Program-made: the position numbers and the translations under genes | Source: Colletes latitarsis | Taxonomy: Eukaryota; Arthropoda; Insecta; Hymenoptera; Colletidae | Reading direction: 5' to 3' | DNA length: 64,000 bases | Assembly (NCBI RefSeq): GCF_051014445.1 | Contig: NC_135143.1 | Location: 9,610,001 to 9,674,000, forward strand | In this document: piece by piece, positions 12,238 through 24,247 of the stretch | Layout: each line of letters begins with the position of its first letter | Position numbering within the stretch: position 1 is the first letter of the stretch | Notes under the pieces: generated by a model | The model's input: only the letters and a program-made list of their open reading frames with translations | Told to the model about the DNA's origin: nothing | Database searches by the model: none

Positions 12238-12304
12238 CAGTGCCTCCCTCGCTAACGTTCGCGTCGCGGACCCTGAATCAGCGAACATTAAGGAGGAATC
12301 GCTG
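12238..12304. mobile_element. 67-bp palindromic miniature element, complete
   Basis: The left terminus CAGTGCCTCCCTCGCTAACG and the inverted right terminus (read from 12304 leftward) CAGCGATTCCTCCTTAATG pair over about 25 bp. That leaves only about 15 bp of unique middle. Relatives are at 61000-61064, half at 72-97, and one terminus at 16675. The termini resemble those of Tigger/pogo elements; this is inference. Confidence 0.65.
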
Positions 12305-12592
12305 AGAAAACCTGATTCTTTTCGTCGGCGCAGGTTGTCAACCAGTCTTTCCGTTAATTCTGAGTCACTGAAATATTCAACCGATGATTCGTCTCCGAGG
12401 CAGCAATCTTTCGAGCATTATTTCTCGCCGTGCTCACTTTCTCTTTCCAACAGCAATTTATTCATATTGTTGCAATTCACGCATTGCTACTGGGACCACT
12501 TTGCGCAACCACCAGTTGTACAGTGACAAATACTATTTTTGAATGCCCCTCTGTTTTTAATAAATATACATAGATTATTTTAGCGTAGATCG

Positions 12593-12922
12593 ATGTTCCC
12601 ATTCGTGCTACATTTTAATGGACACTTTGTTGCACGATTCTATTTTACCTTTTTGAACCCCTGCACTTGTTTAGTTTCTCTGGCATTGATGTATATTTTG
12701 ATGTTAACGCGTCGACTGTATTTGGAATTACGAATACTACTCGAACGTCCAGGAAAACGACAAGATTTTCGTACCAATAAATATTCTATCTTTTCCAAAT
12801 ATTATGCATCGTTCATTTTGTTAGCTGTAAATTTTAGTTTTAAAAAATCTTTCAAATTACTGGCACGGGAAGCGTTTGGTTTGTATTTGACCCTTAACTG
12901 GTACTTCATCCACGCTCTATAG
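12593..12922 (+). CDS. doubtful open frame of 109 codons
   Basis: The frame MFPFVLHFNGHF... has one hydrophobic segment early (LNPCTCLVSLALMYILML) and no recognised domain. It lies in AT-rich DNA with no visible splice or promoter context. I list it only because 330 bp without a stop is unusual here; it is probably chance or an old element fragment. Confidence 0.12.
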   Translation: MFPFVLHFNGHFVARFYFTFLNPCTCLVSLALMYILMLTRRLYLELRILLERPGKRQDFRTNKYSIFSKYYASFILLAVNFSFKKSFKLLAREAFGLYLTLNWYFIHAL

Positions 12923-14138
12923 ATATAATATTGGAAATAAAATGAAAATTATACTCTTTTTAAAAGACAACTTTATCTGTAGAAAAATTAAATACATCAA
13001 AATTCAACCAATAAAACGATACATTGTACCCATTAAAATTACAATAAAAAATAAGGTTATAGAACAATTTTTTAAATTGAAAAATATTTAATTAAAACAT
13101 AAGTTTAAAAAAATAGAAACATTCGTGTACAGGCAACAATATATGCAAATTTCTCACGTCACGAGAAAGAAACAAAATTTCTCTCTGGTGAATTTTCACC
13201 CATGGTGCTCATTAAAGGTTAACACAGTTCTGAGTTAATCGTTCTGTCGGTGCATTTCGTACATTTGTATAATTTAGCTTTATCATATGTTATTATATTA
13301 GAATCGCTTTGTAAACTTTGTTTATTTTAAAACGACAGACTTGAAAACTTGATGGAAACTATTTATTTCGGGTACGAAACAATGGTTGGACGCGAAGAAG
13401 CTACACTGTCTTCTATCTTCGTAATATTATGGAAAAAATTTATGTCAGATCACCGAGGCATGGCCGATCATTCGTTCAACTTCCCTGCACGGTGCTCAAA
13501 CGGCGTGTCTTTTAATTAATTTGTACTCTGACTTTTCTGCTTGACAGTCGACCAACGACTTCTACTTATTTTTGTGCTGTGGATGTGAACTACAAGGATA
13601 TTAGAATGCGAATAAATACCTGTCATTTCTTACAAAGTGTAAGAAAATAAATTGGCAATATTAGTATACACTTTGGCGGTTATGACAGGCATACTTTGCG
13701 TAGATTATGAAAGATTAACTGGCCGTGAAAGGCGTGCTCGGAGTAGAAATGGTTAAAATTAAAAAGACATTTTTAAAGCACAGTATTAAAAATTATGAGT
13801 ATTAATGTTTGCGCCGAAGTAAAAGTCGGTTCGAGCATTTCAACGATGCAGCTTGAACGTTTTAAATTTTAACGTTCCACGTTAAAATGCTTCAAAGTAC
13901 TAATCTCGTCGATCTGATCATTGTTGTTGTCCCTTAATTTTTAAAAAGATATAAATTCCCCGCTCTCGCCTTAAAATTTTAGCAGTTTCTTTAATCATGG
14001 ATATAGGTACATATTTCAAACGACAAAGACGTACAGGAAGAGCATTTTGTACCAGATCCAACTTACTTGTGTCGTAAGTAAAGATCCAGGTCGTCCTTGC
14101 TCCAATAAATGCTCTAGTACGTACTCGATGGTCTGTAT
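12923..14138. other. AT-rich intergenic DNA
   Basis: No gene, RNA or clear repeat boundary seen. Confidence 0.4.
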
Positions 14139-14345
14139 CAGAGTTGGGCAAATTTTATTTACGGGATAATGAATAAAAATGTTAGATCCGTTCGTCAACT
14201 AACTTTCGTTTTACGTTTCGTTCGTAAACCAGAATCCATTAGCGGATTTTTAAAATCGATATCCAGGCGAGCGAGCCAGGAGCAAAAGCTAGTTTACTAA
14301 TGACTCAAATTTATATTCTTTATTTGCAAAAATTGCCCAACTCTG
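14139..14345. mobile_element. hAT-like miniature element (207 bp)
   Basis: The ends CAGAGTTGGGCAAATTTT and the inverse of AAAATTGCCCAACTCTG form terminal repeats of about 17 bp with the CAGRGNTGGGC look typical of hAT elements. Flanking 8-bp sequences match only partly (GTCTGTAT and TCCCATAT), so the target duplication has decayed or is absent. Internal sequence recurs at 18416-18500 and 29061-29180. Confidence 0.6.
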
Positions 14346-16674
14346 TCCCATATATACGCACACGTATAATCGAGGAATTGAAAGGTCTGGAACAAATCCA
14401 TCCATCGTCCACGGTCGTGAGACAGCCTCGACGAACGTTAGAAACGTCAAGTATCCGCGGCGTTCCAGTGACCCTACGCCGCGCGATGCAATGAAACTTG
14501 TAAAATATCTATTTCTGCAATACGTATTCTCCTAGACCCACGGCATCTATCATGCTTACCATTTGCATACGAGCGAATTCGAATGTTAGTCGAGAAATAT
14601 CGTTGCGGCAAAAGATTACAAAACGTACACGTCGAGGTTCGTCCGCGAAGTCTCATTTATCTTCAGATATACTGCTTTTGGCATATTTGCTCGTCGATGC
14701 GATATCGCGTGTAAATCATGGTCACCGGAAATAATGGAAGCCGATTAGAAAGCTGATTCGATGTACAGCGAACACAACGCGGAAACCTCGGCCCCGAATC
14801 TTTCACGCATGAATAATTTGTTACGCGTCGAAGGCGATTTTACATTTGTCGTTCATCTATCACCGGTTTCGTGGAAATATTTTTTTCCCTCCCCCCCGGG
14901 CGACAGAACGATTTTCTTTTCGTGCTCGGGGCGCATCTCGGGGATCGTTCGACACTGAGAACCATCCTGGACGGTTTTCGTTGTTCAAGCATATGCAGGC
15001 ACTCCGTGTTTCGTGTCCCGAAGCTTGCGTCCGAAGGTCGCGCCGCTTTTTCCACGGGGTTGAAGGATTTATGGCGGTGGGAGAGCGAGCCTTCGAGACC
15101 CAAAAATGCGTCGGCATTGTTTGAGGTGAAAGTTTTGCGCAATGGGTGTTTGCTCGCCACGGGTCACCAAAAGGTTTTTACTATGATTGCCAGCGAAATT
15201 TCTCTTTGCCAGTAGAGCAGGTATCCATCGGGCTGCACGTCCTGCAGCGTCCTTTCCCGAACGACGCAAGACGCCGTAAATTTTTTGCAGGATCTCCTGT
15301 CAGGTAAAATCGGAGGAAAAAACGTGTTTCCAGTTTCGTGTTCGTTCGAGGTCTCTTTGAAAAACAATCGTCACGGTTAAACCGGACGATTTAATGCTTC
15401 TCGACGTCCTGGACCCTGAGAGATCGTTTGCGATCTCGACGTCAACGATCTTCTAAATGTTGCAAATTTTACGGGCAACGACGCACGGTGTTCCGTAACG
15501 CTGATAAGCTGGACAACATTTAATTTTTTTGTAGCATTGAAACTAATCACGAAACTGTTAAATCGTGGCTTCGTTTTAACTTTTAGCGATTTGAGCGCTT
15601 ACGCTATCGAACGCTTTTATTTTACTCCGTAAAGGCGTTTTTGTGATTAAATAAGGGGTGGATAATATTATTGTTGTACAATATTATCTCTTATGGCTAT
15701 ACACGAGCATGCAGAGAGCTTGAAATATACGATTTTGTGGGAGAAAGTTATTTCGACTACCTTTCATATCCAATAAACAAATAATTAATATTTGAAATTA
15801 AAACTAGTAGGGTTCCAACGATATTGCGATCGTATACTATATAAATGTAACAGATCCTGCAAGATGTGTAAGAAGTTTAAAAAGTATTGTACGTTCATTG
15901 TAAAATTAATTGTCAATTAATATCCGTGGTATCGTATGCCTCCATCTCTTTTGTCGTTTAACTGTTGATACGTGATATCAGACCTTATTTTGAAGACTAT
16001 TTTAACGAACTGATAAACAACTGGATGTTTTTCGATTTGCAAAATTTTTGTTTCACAAGAAAACTTGAAACACATCGAAATTGGATAAATAGTTCGATTA
16101 AACTATTTCGTCTCCAATTTACGCCATTGCTTTTAATAATTTGTATTATAAAGTAAATGATCTTGTAGATAATCTAGCCAGTGTTAACCATCCACTTTAT
16201 GCGACAATAATAGATTCGCAATATGGTGCGCAATCAATAGGCTCGATCTTAACATTTCTAAATGCCACGAGGATCACTCGCACTCGATACGCTACATGTA
16301 ATTACTCTAATACATTCAATAATACGCCATTAAAATTTATCTACAGTATCTACGATCTAGGCGTAACCTAGGATAATAAATTTTCTATCGCTCTACACAT
16401 TACACATATTGTTACCATTTCGATCACGTCACCCGATTCAATCAAGCACCTTTGCTTTGATTTAAAAAGAATCCTTTAGCTTTAACAACTCCTCCATACG
16501 TTTACTCGTTCTAGAATACGCGAATATAATTTCGCTTCCACAACAAATTAAATACGTTAACACTTTTAACACTTCTAACTTACAGTAATGGCTGTCGATA
16601 AAATTGTTTAACTGATCTAGATTATACTGTAAGCGATATATCGCATTGCTTATTCTGGGATCAGAAGTACAGTG
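14346..16674. other. mixed GC-island and AT-rich DNA, no supported gene
   Basis: 14.3-15.45 kb is CpG-rich with overlapping frames of up to 114 codons in several registers and no domain. 15.5-16.67 kb is AT-rich and featureless. Confidence 0.4.
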
Positions 16675-16925
16675 GTCCCTCGCTAATGTTCGCTACTTTT
16701 ACCCCCGATATTGTTCGCGATGTCATTCCTACGAATTCCTAGAACTGCTTCGACGAGGCGATTATCAATAATTCGTGATCAATAATGACGCAATTACGAG
16801 CGAAAATTTTTATATTTTCCAATTTATATCTGTGAAATTATTTTAATCGCATTGCTGAGCTTTTTCCTATAGAAATTATATCAAAACAAGACAACGTTTG
16901 ATGCGAAGCAATTAAAAACGAATGT
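16675..16925 (+). repeat. dispersed repeat, family B copy 2, with Tigger-like left terminus
   Basis: Starts CAGTGGTCCCTCGCTAATG, the same terminus as the 67-bp palindromic elements, then runs into the block shared with 11121-11320. This links the miniature palindromes to a longer element. A matching right terminus was not found, so the copy is truncated or decayed. Confidence 0.6.
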
Positions 16926-18415
16926 ATTAAAAGGCGTATCCTAGTGTTAAGAAAGATAAGTTCCAATATAAACCTAGGAATTATAGATATCTTTGTTTCC
17001 GGTTAATGAAAATGTTTCGAAACAATAGGGTTGTTACCCTTCCGAACGAACAAATAAATAAAACCGCAGAACGGAGCGGTATAAACATCGATTCTCGCGC
17101 AGAAATCGCGTTCTAAATATAATCGAAACCGGAGAACTTTGGCATTGAATAAATGAGACTCGTCTGTCGACGAATCAATCATTTCCGTCATCCGGTTATC
17201 CCGGTTTTGCCGAATAGTCGCGACGTTCGCGGACACGGCGACGCGGCGGAGGCGCTGGCTTTATAATTCCGGACCGCCGAAAATATCCGGTAGCAAAGAC
17301 GGACGGCGACCGTTTGGACACGCGTGCGCGGGCTCAAAGTACTCTTTCTGGTTTATGAATGGAGCCGTGGATCACGCATAGTCGTGGATAAACGCAACGG
17401 CGAAACGGTGGCCAACCCCCGATTCGTGTCCTCCGCGGCTATTCCAGCGATGTTTTATAATTAGCGCGCCAGTAGCTCTCTGGTGCCGTTTCGAACAGTA
17501 AATTCGCTTCCCTTCGAAAGTAATCGAACAGAAACCTATAGTTCCGGCGTTAGTGTTATCGGCGATCCACCAGGCAAATCTCCCGCCCGTACGTGGCGGC
17601 CACGGCGTCGCTGCTTTCTCCTTATCGTGCCGGAGAACGTATGCAGGAACGCGACAGCCCCGACCGCGGCCTCCGATCGACGAGATACGCGAGATCGAGT
17701 TACAGACGAGTTTGATTTTTCGGATATCGGCCCGGCGAAGATACCACCAAACTGCACCTGTTGCGCCACGGCTACGAATTTTCTGATAAATAGTCCGCGC
17801 GTTAGACTAACGCGATCTCGAAATCGCCCGTCGTTCCTCGACTCGATAGGACGAACGATAAATAATTCTCGCCGTCCGAAGTTCGATTCTTTCGACGAAT
17901 CTCGTTCGGTCCGCGTTATCCAAACAGGACGTAAATTAATGCTACGCGGTTACCCAGGGACCCCGGCGGGTTAACGTTTTCCATTCGCGCGCGGATCGAA
18001 TCGAATTCGACGTTTTATCCAAGAATTTTTTAGCAACGGGTAGGATCAGCCTCCAACGGCAATCTTTTCCCGGTAATATATTGCTAATTAACTTCCTCGA
18101 GGTAGCAATCACAGCACGAACGTATCCTCGATAGACGAGAGATCGATTCGTGCGAATCGGCGTGTTTCTCGGATCCTTTCACCGAGACATCATAAATTAA
18201 ACAGAGAAATTAGCCCAAGCCGCGCTGCTCGATTCGCAAAGCGTAGGTTGTTGATCCGCGACCTATTCGCGTCTACTTTCGCTGATGGCTTCATCGCGCG
18301 TCGCTTTTATATATTTATTTCATTTAGAAACGCGACGCATGCTACAGTCCAGGGGGAAAAATTTATCCACCGATACGAATTTTAGAATCGTTCGTGAGCC
18401 AATTCGCGTGTATGT
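16926..18415. other. GC island, no supported gene
   Basis: 17.2-18.4 kb is CpG-rich with AT cores such as TTTATAATTAG at about 17454. The 163-codon frame at 17483-17974 shows no domain and is overlapped by other frames. A cis-regulatory role is possible but unsupported. Confidence 0.35.
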
Positions 18416-18500
18416 TTTACGTATTCGTAAACTAGAATTTACTGGCGGATTTTTAAACCGACGAAATGGCGAGCGAAAGCTAACATTTTTATCCGTTGTA
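18416..18500 (+). repeat. fragment of the hAT-like miniature family
   Basis: Shares GGCGGATTTTTAAA and GGCGAGCGAAAGCTA-type blocks, in order, with 14220-14300. Ends are missing. Confidence 0.5.
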
Positions 18501-18613
18501 CGTAAATCAAATTTTCTTAGCCCTCGATGGGCACCAGGGATGAAAATTCATCCGAGAGTAATTTTTAGGTATCGTATGATTAGTCCAATTTTACTGTAAT
18601 TAAACTTGTATTG

Positions 18614-18822
18614 TAACGCCAGATTTAAACGGGTTTTAGATTCCATACTCGAAAGTTACAGAAGCCGTAGATATTATTTGTTGACAATTTACGTTGAATT
18701 TAATTGATGCAACGATACGAACCTATATGCTAATTAAAAAAAAGCACACATTTAAATCTAACCGTCAACGTGACGGCTTTCAATAAAAATATGTGTAATT
18801 AACGTTCGTAAATCTAATGTTG
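18614..18822. repeat. miniature inverted-repeat element, family C copy 1
   Basis: Left end TAACGCCAGATTTA and right end TAAATCTAATGTTGA are an imperfect inverted pair. An internal block (CAATAAAAATATGTG followed by CGTAAATCTA) is shared with 45389-45550. Confidence 0.45.
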
Positions 18823-20350
18823 AAGAGAATATAATTTTCATTTTATTTCCAATAGTACAATTTACGCAATAATGTTATAATTATAGTGTGTGGGTGAAAG
18901 GTCACAGTAAAGTATCGTACCAGTTAAGGGTTAATTTCGTACATACGAAGATATTATTATTACAATTAATAGAAATAACTTCGATCAATGCTTCGCTTTA
19001 GAAACTGAAAAGAAGTCCATGCTTTGATCACGACTAAGATCGCTATGATAGCTTGGAATAAAAGAAGACTTCCCAAGCAGCTCGGAACAAATGACCTTGC
19101 CATTTAAACATTTTAATGAAACAACCATTAACAGATCAAATGTTCACGTTTAATAAGCCTCGTTAATCTTCGGCTGACACTTAGATACCTTAGAAGAAAT
19201 TCAATTTTCCACTGTCTAAATTATAAAAGTATGGATCCGATGATTCAATTAATCGTATTATTTCCTTCTCGATATTAGAATTACTTGATTACATACGTAA
19301 TATCATATGTACATATTTTGCTATATCCAATTTAAATTTGTGTTATTATGGAGCTGTGTATAAAATTGAATTAGGTACAACCGATTAATTAATCGAAATA
19401 TTAGGTCGTCTCATATGTTCGTGCCGAGTTTTGTACTACAATATGAAGCAATGTTTCAAATATATTATGGAATATGATAAAAAACAGTAATGCCCTCCTC
19501 GTTTGATAACTCTCACCCTTTCTTTTGGCAAAGATATCGTGATTATATCATCGGTACAAAACTTCTTTGATTTTGTATTAAAATGTAGTTCAACGCTGTT
19601 CCTTAAAACGCTGACATTTTCAAATTGTTTACTCACTAATAAGCCTGGAGATCGTTGTATACGCACCATTTCTTATTTTCAATTATTAAACAGATTAGGG
19701 AAGGTTCGGTTTTATTATACGTTAATAAAAATATTTATATTTGTTTGAAATTTCTATGAATTGTGTAAAATATTGGAAATCCCCTGAACTGACAAATTTC
19801 GTTTGTTTCCTACTAAATTACAAATTTTATTCTCGTCAATTTGAGAATGTCGAGCGGCACAAACCTATAGGACGACCCAACATATCGAAAGATTAGGTCC
19901 GAGGTTGATTTTCCGTGCCCAAGCGTATTGATTCTCAGTTTTGCTCCGACAGAGCCATAATTCTGCTCATATGAATGGGTTGACATATCACAAATATCAC
20001 TGTTGTACTCTTTTCTCGGTAAATCGGATTAATTCTATAGAATTAAGCCTGGCGGAGATGACAAGACGGCCACATAATATTTCAATCGCAATTGGAACAC
20101 AACCATAAATATATAAAAATTATAAAACACCCTATACAATCTGTTTAAACAAATATCGTTCAAAATGGGTACGTATTCGGTAAAAATTAAACATAGATAA
20201 ATACTATTTATCTCACACGGATGTGTACACTATCGAGATGCTCAAACTGTAAACATATTTCCTGAATGAAGTAAATCTGACGTCCTACAAAATATACCAA
20301 AATACTTGAAAATTTTTCGAGTCATGATCGTTTTCCGAACAAAGCCTAGA
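18823..20350. other. AT-rich intergenic DNA
   Basis: No gene or RNA recognised. Frames of about 80 codons at 19436-19748 overlap on opposite strands and look incidental. Confidence 0.4.
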
Positions 20351-22900
20351 GTTTTAAGAGTACTTGGACAATTTCTGTAACTATCGACGATCGTTGACGT
20401 GCTCCGGATAATTAAATGAAGAAGAAAACGTTCGCGCGATCGAGAAACGCGAAGTCCCGCGTTGGTTTTCGCAGTAAAAACGAGATCGTGGAGGCCGAAT
20501 TCGTTCGGAAGCTCCGGCTGGTCTACCACCGCGGAAGCTGGCGAAAAACTGTGGCGTTTACGGCGCCGAAACTCCGTAGACTGCCGTGGATTTATGTACG
20601 CGGCGGGCATCCGCGCGCGCGCACAACGAGATTTATCGGCGCTTGGCCGAGTTTCGGTAGGGCAAGTTGAGTGAATTGTAAATGTTTCCGGCAGAACTTC
20701 ACCAAGATGGCGTCCTCTACCAGGGCCGAGTTTGTTTACGCCTCATGGCTTCCCCACGTGGGAAAAGCAGCATGGCGCGCATCAAACTTTCAAACGCACG
20801 GAATCATCTTGCCGTTCGACGGCTGTTTTTCTGTTAGCCGTCACGAAATTCTCCCCGTCGACCACGTTTTCCCGCAGAACATTTCAAAACGTTTTTCGAT
20901 CGTCAAAAATCTCGTAACGAACCAATCAATTTTTTTTCTTTTACATTCCCTTTCGTTTCTTTACAATCTCAGCGAATTAATTGAATAATCACGTCTCTTG
21001 CGCAAGCAATATTCGTTAATATTCAAACGCGTAACTAATAAATTCGAAATAAAGTCGAAAATTTTCAAGGCGCGTTTCCCCGCAATTTTTTTCCAATCCC
21101 TATCGTTCGATAACAATTTATGTCATTTCCGCGCAAATACATCCAAAGCACCCCCTCCCCCCGTGTTCCACGGATACGAGAGGTAGTTTATCGCGATAAT
21201 TTCAGCGAACAGCATTCCGCAAGATCGTTGAAATTTCCTACAAACTCGATGGAAGTTGCGTTAGTTTAACCAACGCGTAAGAGAGTTTAATACGGCGCGT
21301 CGCGGATAACTTGTGTGCCCGCTGAAATCCTTTGAACCGCGTCGCGGGAATAAATAATGTTGTTGTCGATCGCGAGCAACGAGACTAGCGTAGACGCGTC
21401 TGGGAATCGATGAAATTTATCTCTTAGCGAAGTTGGTGCGCGTTGAAAATGCCGTTTCGTCGGTCGTATGGACGCGTACTCGTAAAATTCGTTAGAATTA
21501 CTCGGAAAATGAAGCGTGGCCATCGAGCGCCGTGCTATACACGTGGTCCCGGCACGTTATGCAGTCGACAAAAACAACAACGATGGAAGGTCAACGTCTC
21601 GTGCCAACGAGGTGCCAAACGCATAGGATTGTAAACAGTTTGACATCTATTTTTTTTCTTTTCCGTTTCGACTATCGCGTGAAAATATTAAAACGCGACG
21701 TTACCGTTAAATCGGTCGGAGGACGATTTTCACCTCGATAACAGCGATAAATGTTGCTTGTTTCGACTCACATTTCATACGTTGCGGAGCGTGCTGTTTC
21801 CTTCGGGGCATCTGCGTCCTGCGGGGATGCTCGATTATCTGTGTGGCCTCCAGGTCTTCTCTCCTTAGACGCAGCTTTAGAACGGATCCGAAACATGTGA
21901 CGGTCGTGTGTCGAAAATTCTCGGTCGAAGATCCTGCGTCAGATCTTCCGCGGGAAACTGTTTCGCAGTTTCCCACCTCCGCGCACAACAGTCACCCACT
22001 TGCACGTGTCCGACGAGCACTACCTCATCGCGATCACGGGGGATCGGTATGTCGTCGGTGTTCCAGCCATCGTCGTTATCGTCGTTCTTGTTTCTCTGGT
22101 AGGAGAGCTGCACCTACATCGGTGCACGCGCGTCAACTAACCGTGAAAACACTATTACAGGCTATCGTATACGGAATCGGGCAGAAGGTTTCGCGGTTTT
22201 CTCGATGATCGAGATTAGATTTTGCCGGTATCGCACTGATCGCACTTTAAACGGTCGCTAGAATCCTCCAGTTTTCATGATCCACGCACGGGTCGTGTGT
22301 ACAACTCACTCTCGGACGATATAATCACCAATATATTTATATATATATTTATATACGTAATGCGTATCACTTTTGTATCTTTCGAGGCACGGTATGCAGG
22401 TTGCGTGAACGCTTCACTGTTTGGAAACGTAGAAACGCAGGCCCGCTCGGACGAACATCGTTTGCATCGGGTATACTGCACCTACGGATGATTCAAGAGA
22501 AAACATGAGAAACGCGTTCGCGCATGGTTTTATTTTTTTCTTTTTTAAATGAAATTCGCGCGTCGCGAGGGGGACACCGGCACGCTCCAGAGGCAATTCG
22601 TTCCTCCTAGCGCGCGTAAGCTGGGGGGGTTGGATGATCCAAGTCCCGCGGCACGGATCTCGATTCTCGACACTTTTCGGACGAAATGAAGCGCACTTTC
22701 GTGGTGATGGCCGGTGGATCTAGATCGCGCGACACTCGATTGTATACCCACGAAGATGGAGGAACGAATCGCTGATCTGGAGGATCCGATCCTCTTCCGA
22801 GGACCGAGGATCGAGGATCCCGATAATCGCGCGATAACTTGTCCGTTTGGGACGCGTGCCTCTCAACGACGCCTTGCATCCACTCGAGACGCGCGCACGA
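20351..22900. other. GC-rich island, no supported gene
   Basis: Overlapping frames of up to 121 codons in several registers, none with a recognised domain. Contains a YY1/Pho-like site at 20704 and a CCACGTGG E-box at about 20755. An AT microsatellite (TATATTTA type) lies at about 22330-22356. Confidence 0.35.
20704..20715 (+). promoter_or_regulatory. YY1/Pho-like core site
   Basis: AAGATGGCGTCC closely matches the AAGATGGCGGC motif used by YY1/Pleiohomeotic in core promoters and Polycomb elements. A perfect E-box palindrome lies about 50 bp downstream. One site alone is weak evidence. Confidence 0.25.
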
Positions 22901-22907
22901 CACTCCG

Positions 22908-22935
22908 CCGTACGTACTTACGTGCGTACGTACGG
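22908..22935. repeat. perfect 10-bp-stem palindrome
   Basis: CCGTACGTAC and GTACGTACGG pair exactly around an 8-bp spacer. It sits at the upstream edge of the purine tract at 22950-23290. Confidence 0.85.
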
Positions 22936-22949
22936 AGCTACCGAAAGCT

Positions 22950-23162
22950 CGCTCGAGAGAAGGAAAATGGAAGAAAGCGAGTGAAAAAGGGAGGTTAGAA
23001 GGGGGTGGGAGCGGTGCGCGACCACGTCTATGTACGCGTATACCTGGGAGACCGATTGAAACGCGCAAGGGTGAACGGGAACTGAGTTGGTACAAAAGAG
23101 ATCGAGAAAGAGAGAGGCTGATAGACCGATAGACAGATAGATACGAAGGGAGAGAGGGAGCG

Positions 23163-23197
<35 letters not shown>

Positions 23198-23290
23198 GAA
23201 AGAGAGAGAGAAAGAGAGAGAGAAAGAGAAAAAAGAACGTTGGGGCAGGGGCCGAGAGAACGAGAACTTGAACAAGGTATAGAGAAAAGA
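22950..23290 (+). repeat. purine tract with (GA)n core
   Basis: Almost pure A/G on the + strand, with an uninterrupted GA run at about 23166-23194 and GAAA-interrupted copies to about 23230. Such tracts bind GAGA-factor-like proteins in insect promoters; that role is inferred. The 222-codon opposite-strand frame across it is Ser/Leu low-complexity and not a gene. Confidence 0.75.
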
Positions 23291-23299
23291 AGCGGAGAT

Positions 23300-24247
23300 G
23301 GAGGAGGAGGTGGAGGTGGAAGTGGTGGCTACCGTCGTTCGTGGATCGCGAAATCGAGCGGGCGGCGGTCCAGCGCTGACTGACTACGGACTGGCGTCGC
23401 GGCGGCAGGCCGCGTGGTGGGGGGACCGAGGAGTAGTAGTCCTCTTTCCCTCTCGACTCCTCCACTCGTTCTCGTTTCCTCGCTTGTCCGCTTCTTCCTT
23501 GCTCCGCTCTGCCTCTACCGCGCTCTTTCTATCTTCTCGGCCCGTTCCTTCTTCCACTGCACACTCGCGTTCGCGTACGCGTTCCCGACGCGTACCGAGA
23601 GCCGGTCACTTGGCGAAAACGAAGCGAATCGGTCCCCGAAAATCGCGGGTGGGGAGCGGACAGCGAACGCGACGGAATATGGGCGGGGGGAGAGGAGGTA
23701 GGGTGTCACCGGGCGAAACGGGAACAAGCGAGGTAGAGGCATGGACGAATTCGCGCGTCAGAGAACCGTTCTCCGCGACTGTCGGTTTTCTTCGAGTATT
23801 TGAGGGGGTTGGTAGCGAAGATAGCGGCGGCGCAATGCCAGCCACTCCACTGCCCGTTTCAACGCGATTGCATCGTGGTACGCGCGCACGCGTTACCCTT
23901 CATCGTCGCTCGCGCCGCTGCTAGACCTCGTAAAAAAGAATGGACCGCGAAGAGCAACGAGGCCGAAAAAGTGCGACGAAAGTTCGCCGATGGGCCCGAG
24001 GGACTGACATTGCTCTCGCGAGCGCAAGAGGTGGTCGAAAAAGGAGGCGGGGCCCCTAACCACATCGGCCCAGCTTCATCGAGCATGAAGGGGGAAGTCG
24101 CTCCGTTCGACTAACTCTACTTTCCGCCGCGTGGTGCGCTGCCGCACGGCGATATCGTTCCACCGTACTACGGCGTCACGGAGCTGCATCTACGAGTTTC
24201 TCGACATTTTCGCTCCTGCAAGGCCAACCATCGTCCCACTAGCTTGG
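23300..24247 (+). promoter_or_regulatory. candidate promoter and non-coding exon ending at a consensus donor
   Basis: A GC-rich stretch immediately after the GA tract ends at AGCTTGG followed by GTAAGT at 24248, a strong 5' splice site. The 208-codon frame at 23298-23924 stops well before the donor and is Arg/Ser/Gly low complexity. The arrangement (GA tract, CpG-rich DNA, donor) fits a transcription start with a non-coding first exon. It could belong to the + strand zinc-finger gene 22 kb downstream or to an unseen gene. Confidence 0.3.

Noticed and set aside
22607..23275. 222-codon minus-strand frame
   Set aside because: Its Ser/Leu-rich sequence is the antisense reading of a GA tract; there is no domain, and it overlaps several other frames.
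23298..23924. 208-codon + strand frame starting MEEEVEVEV
   Set aside because: Composition follows GGA repeats and CpG-rich DNA; no recognisable domain or conserved motif.
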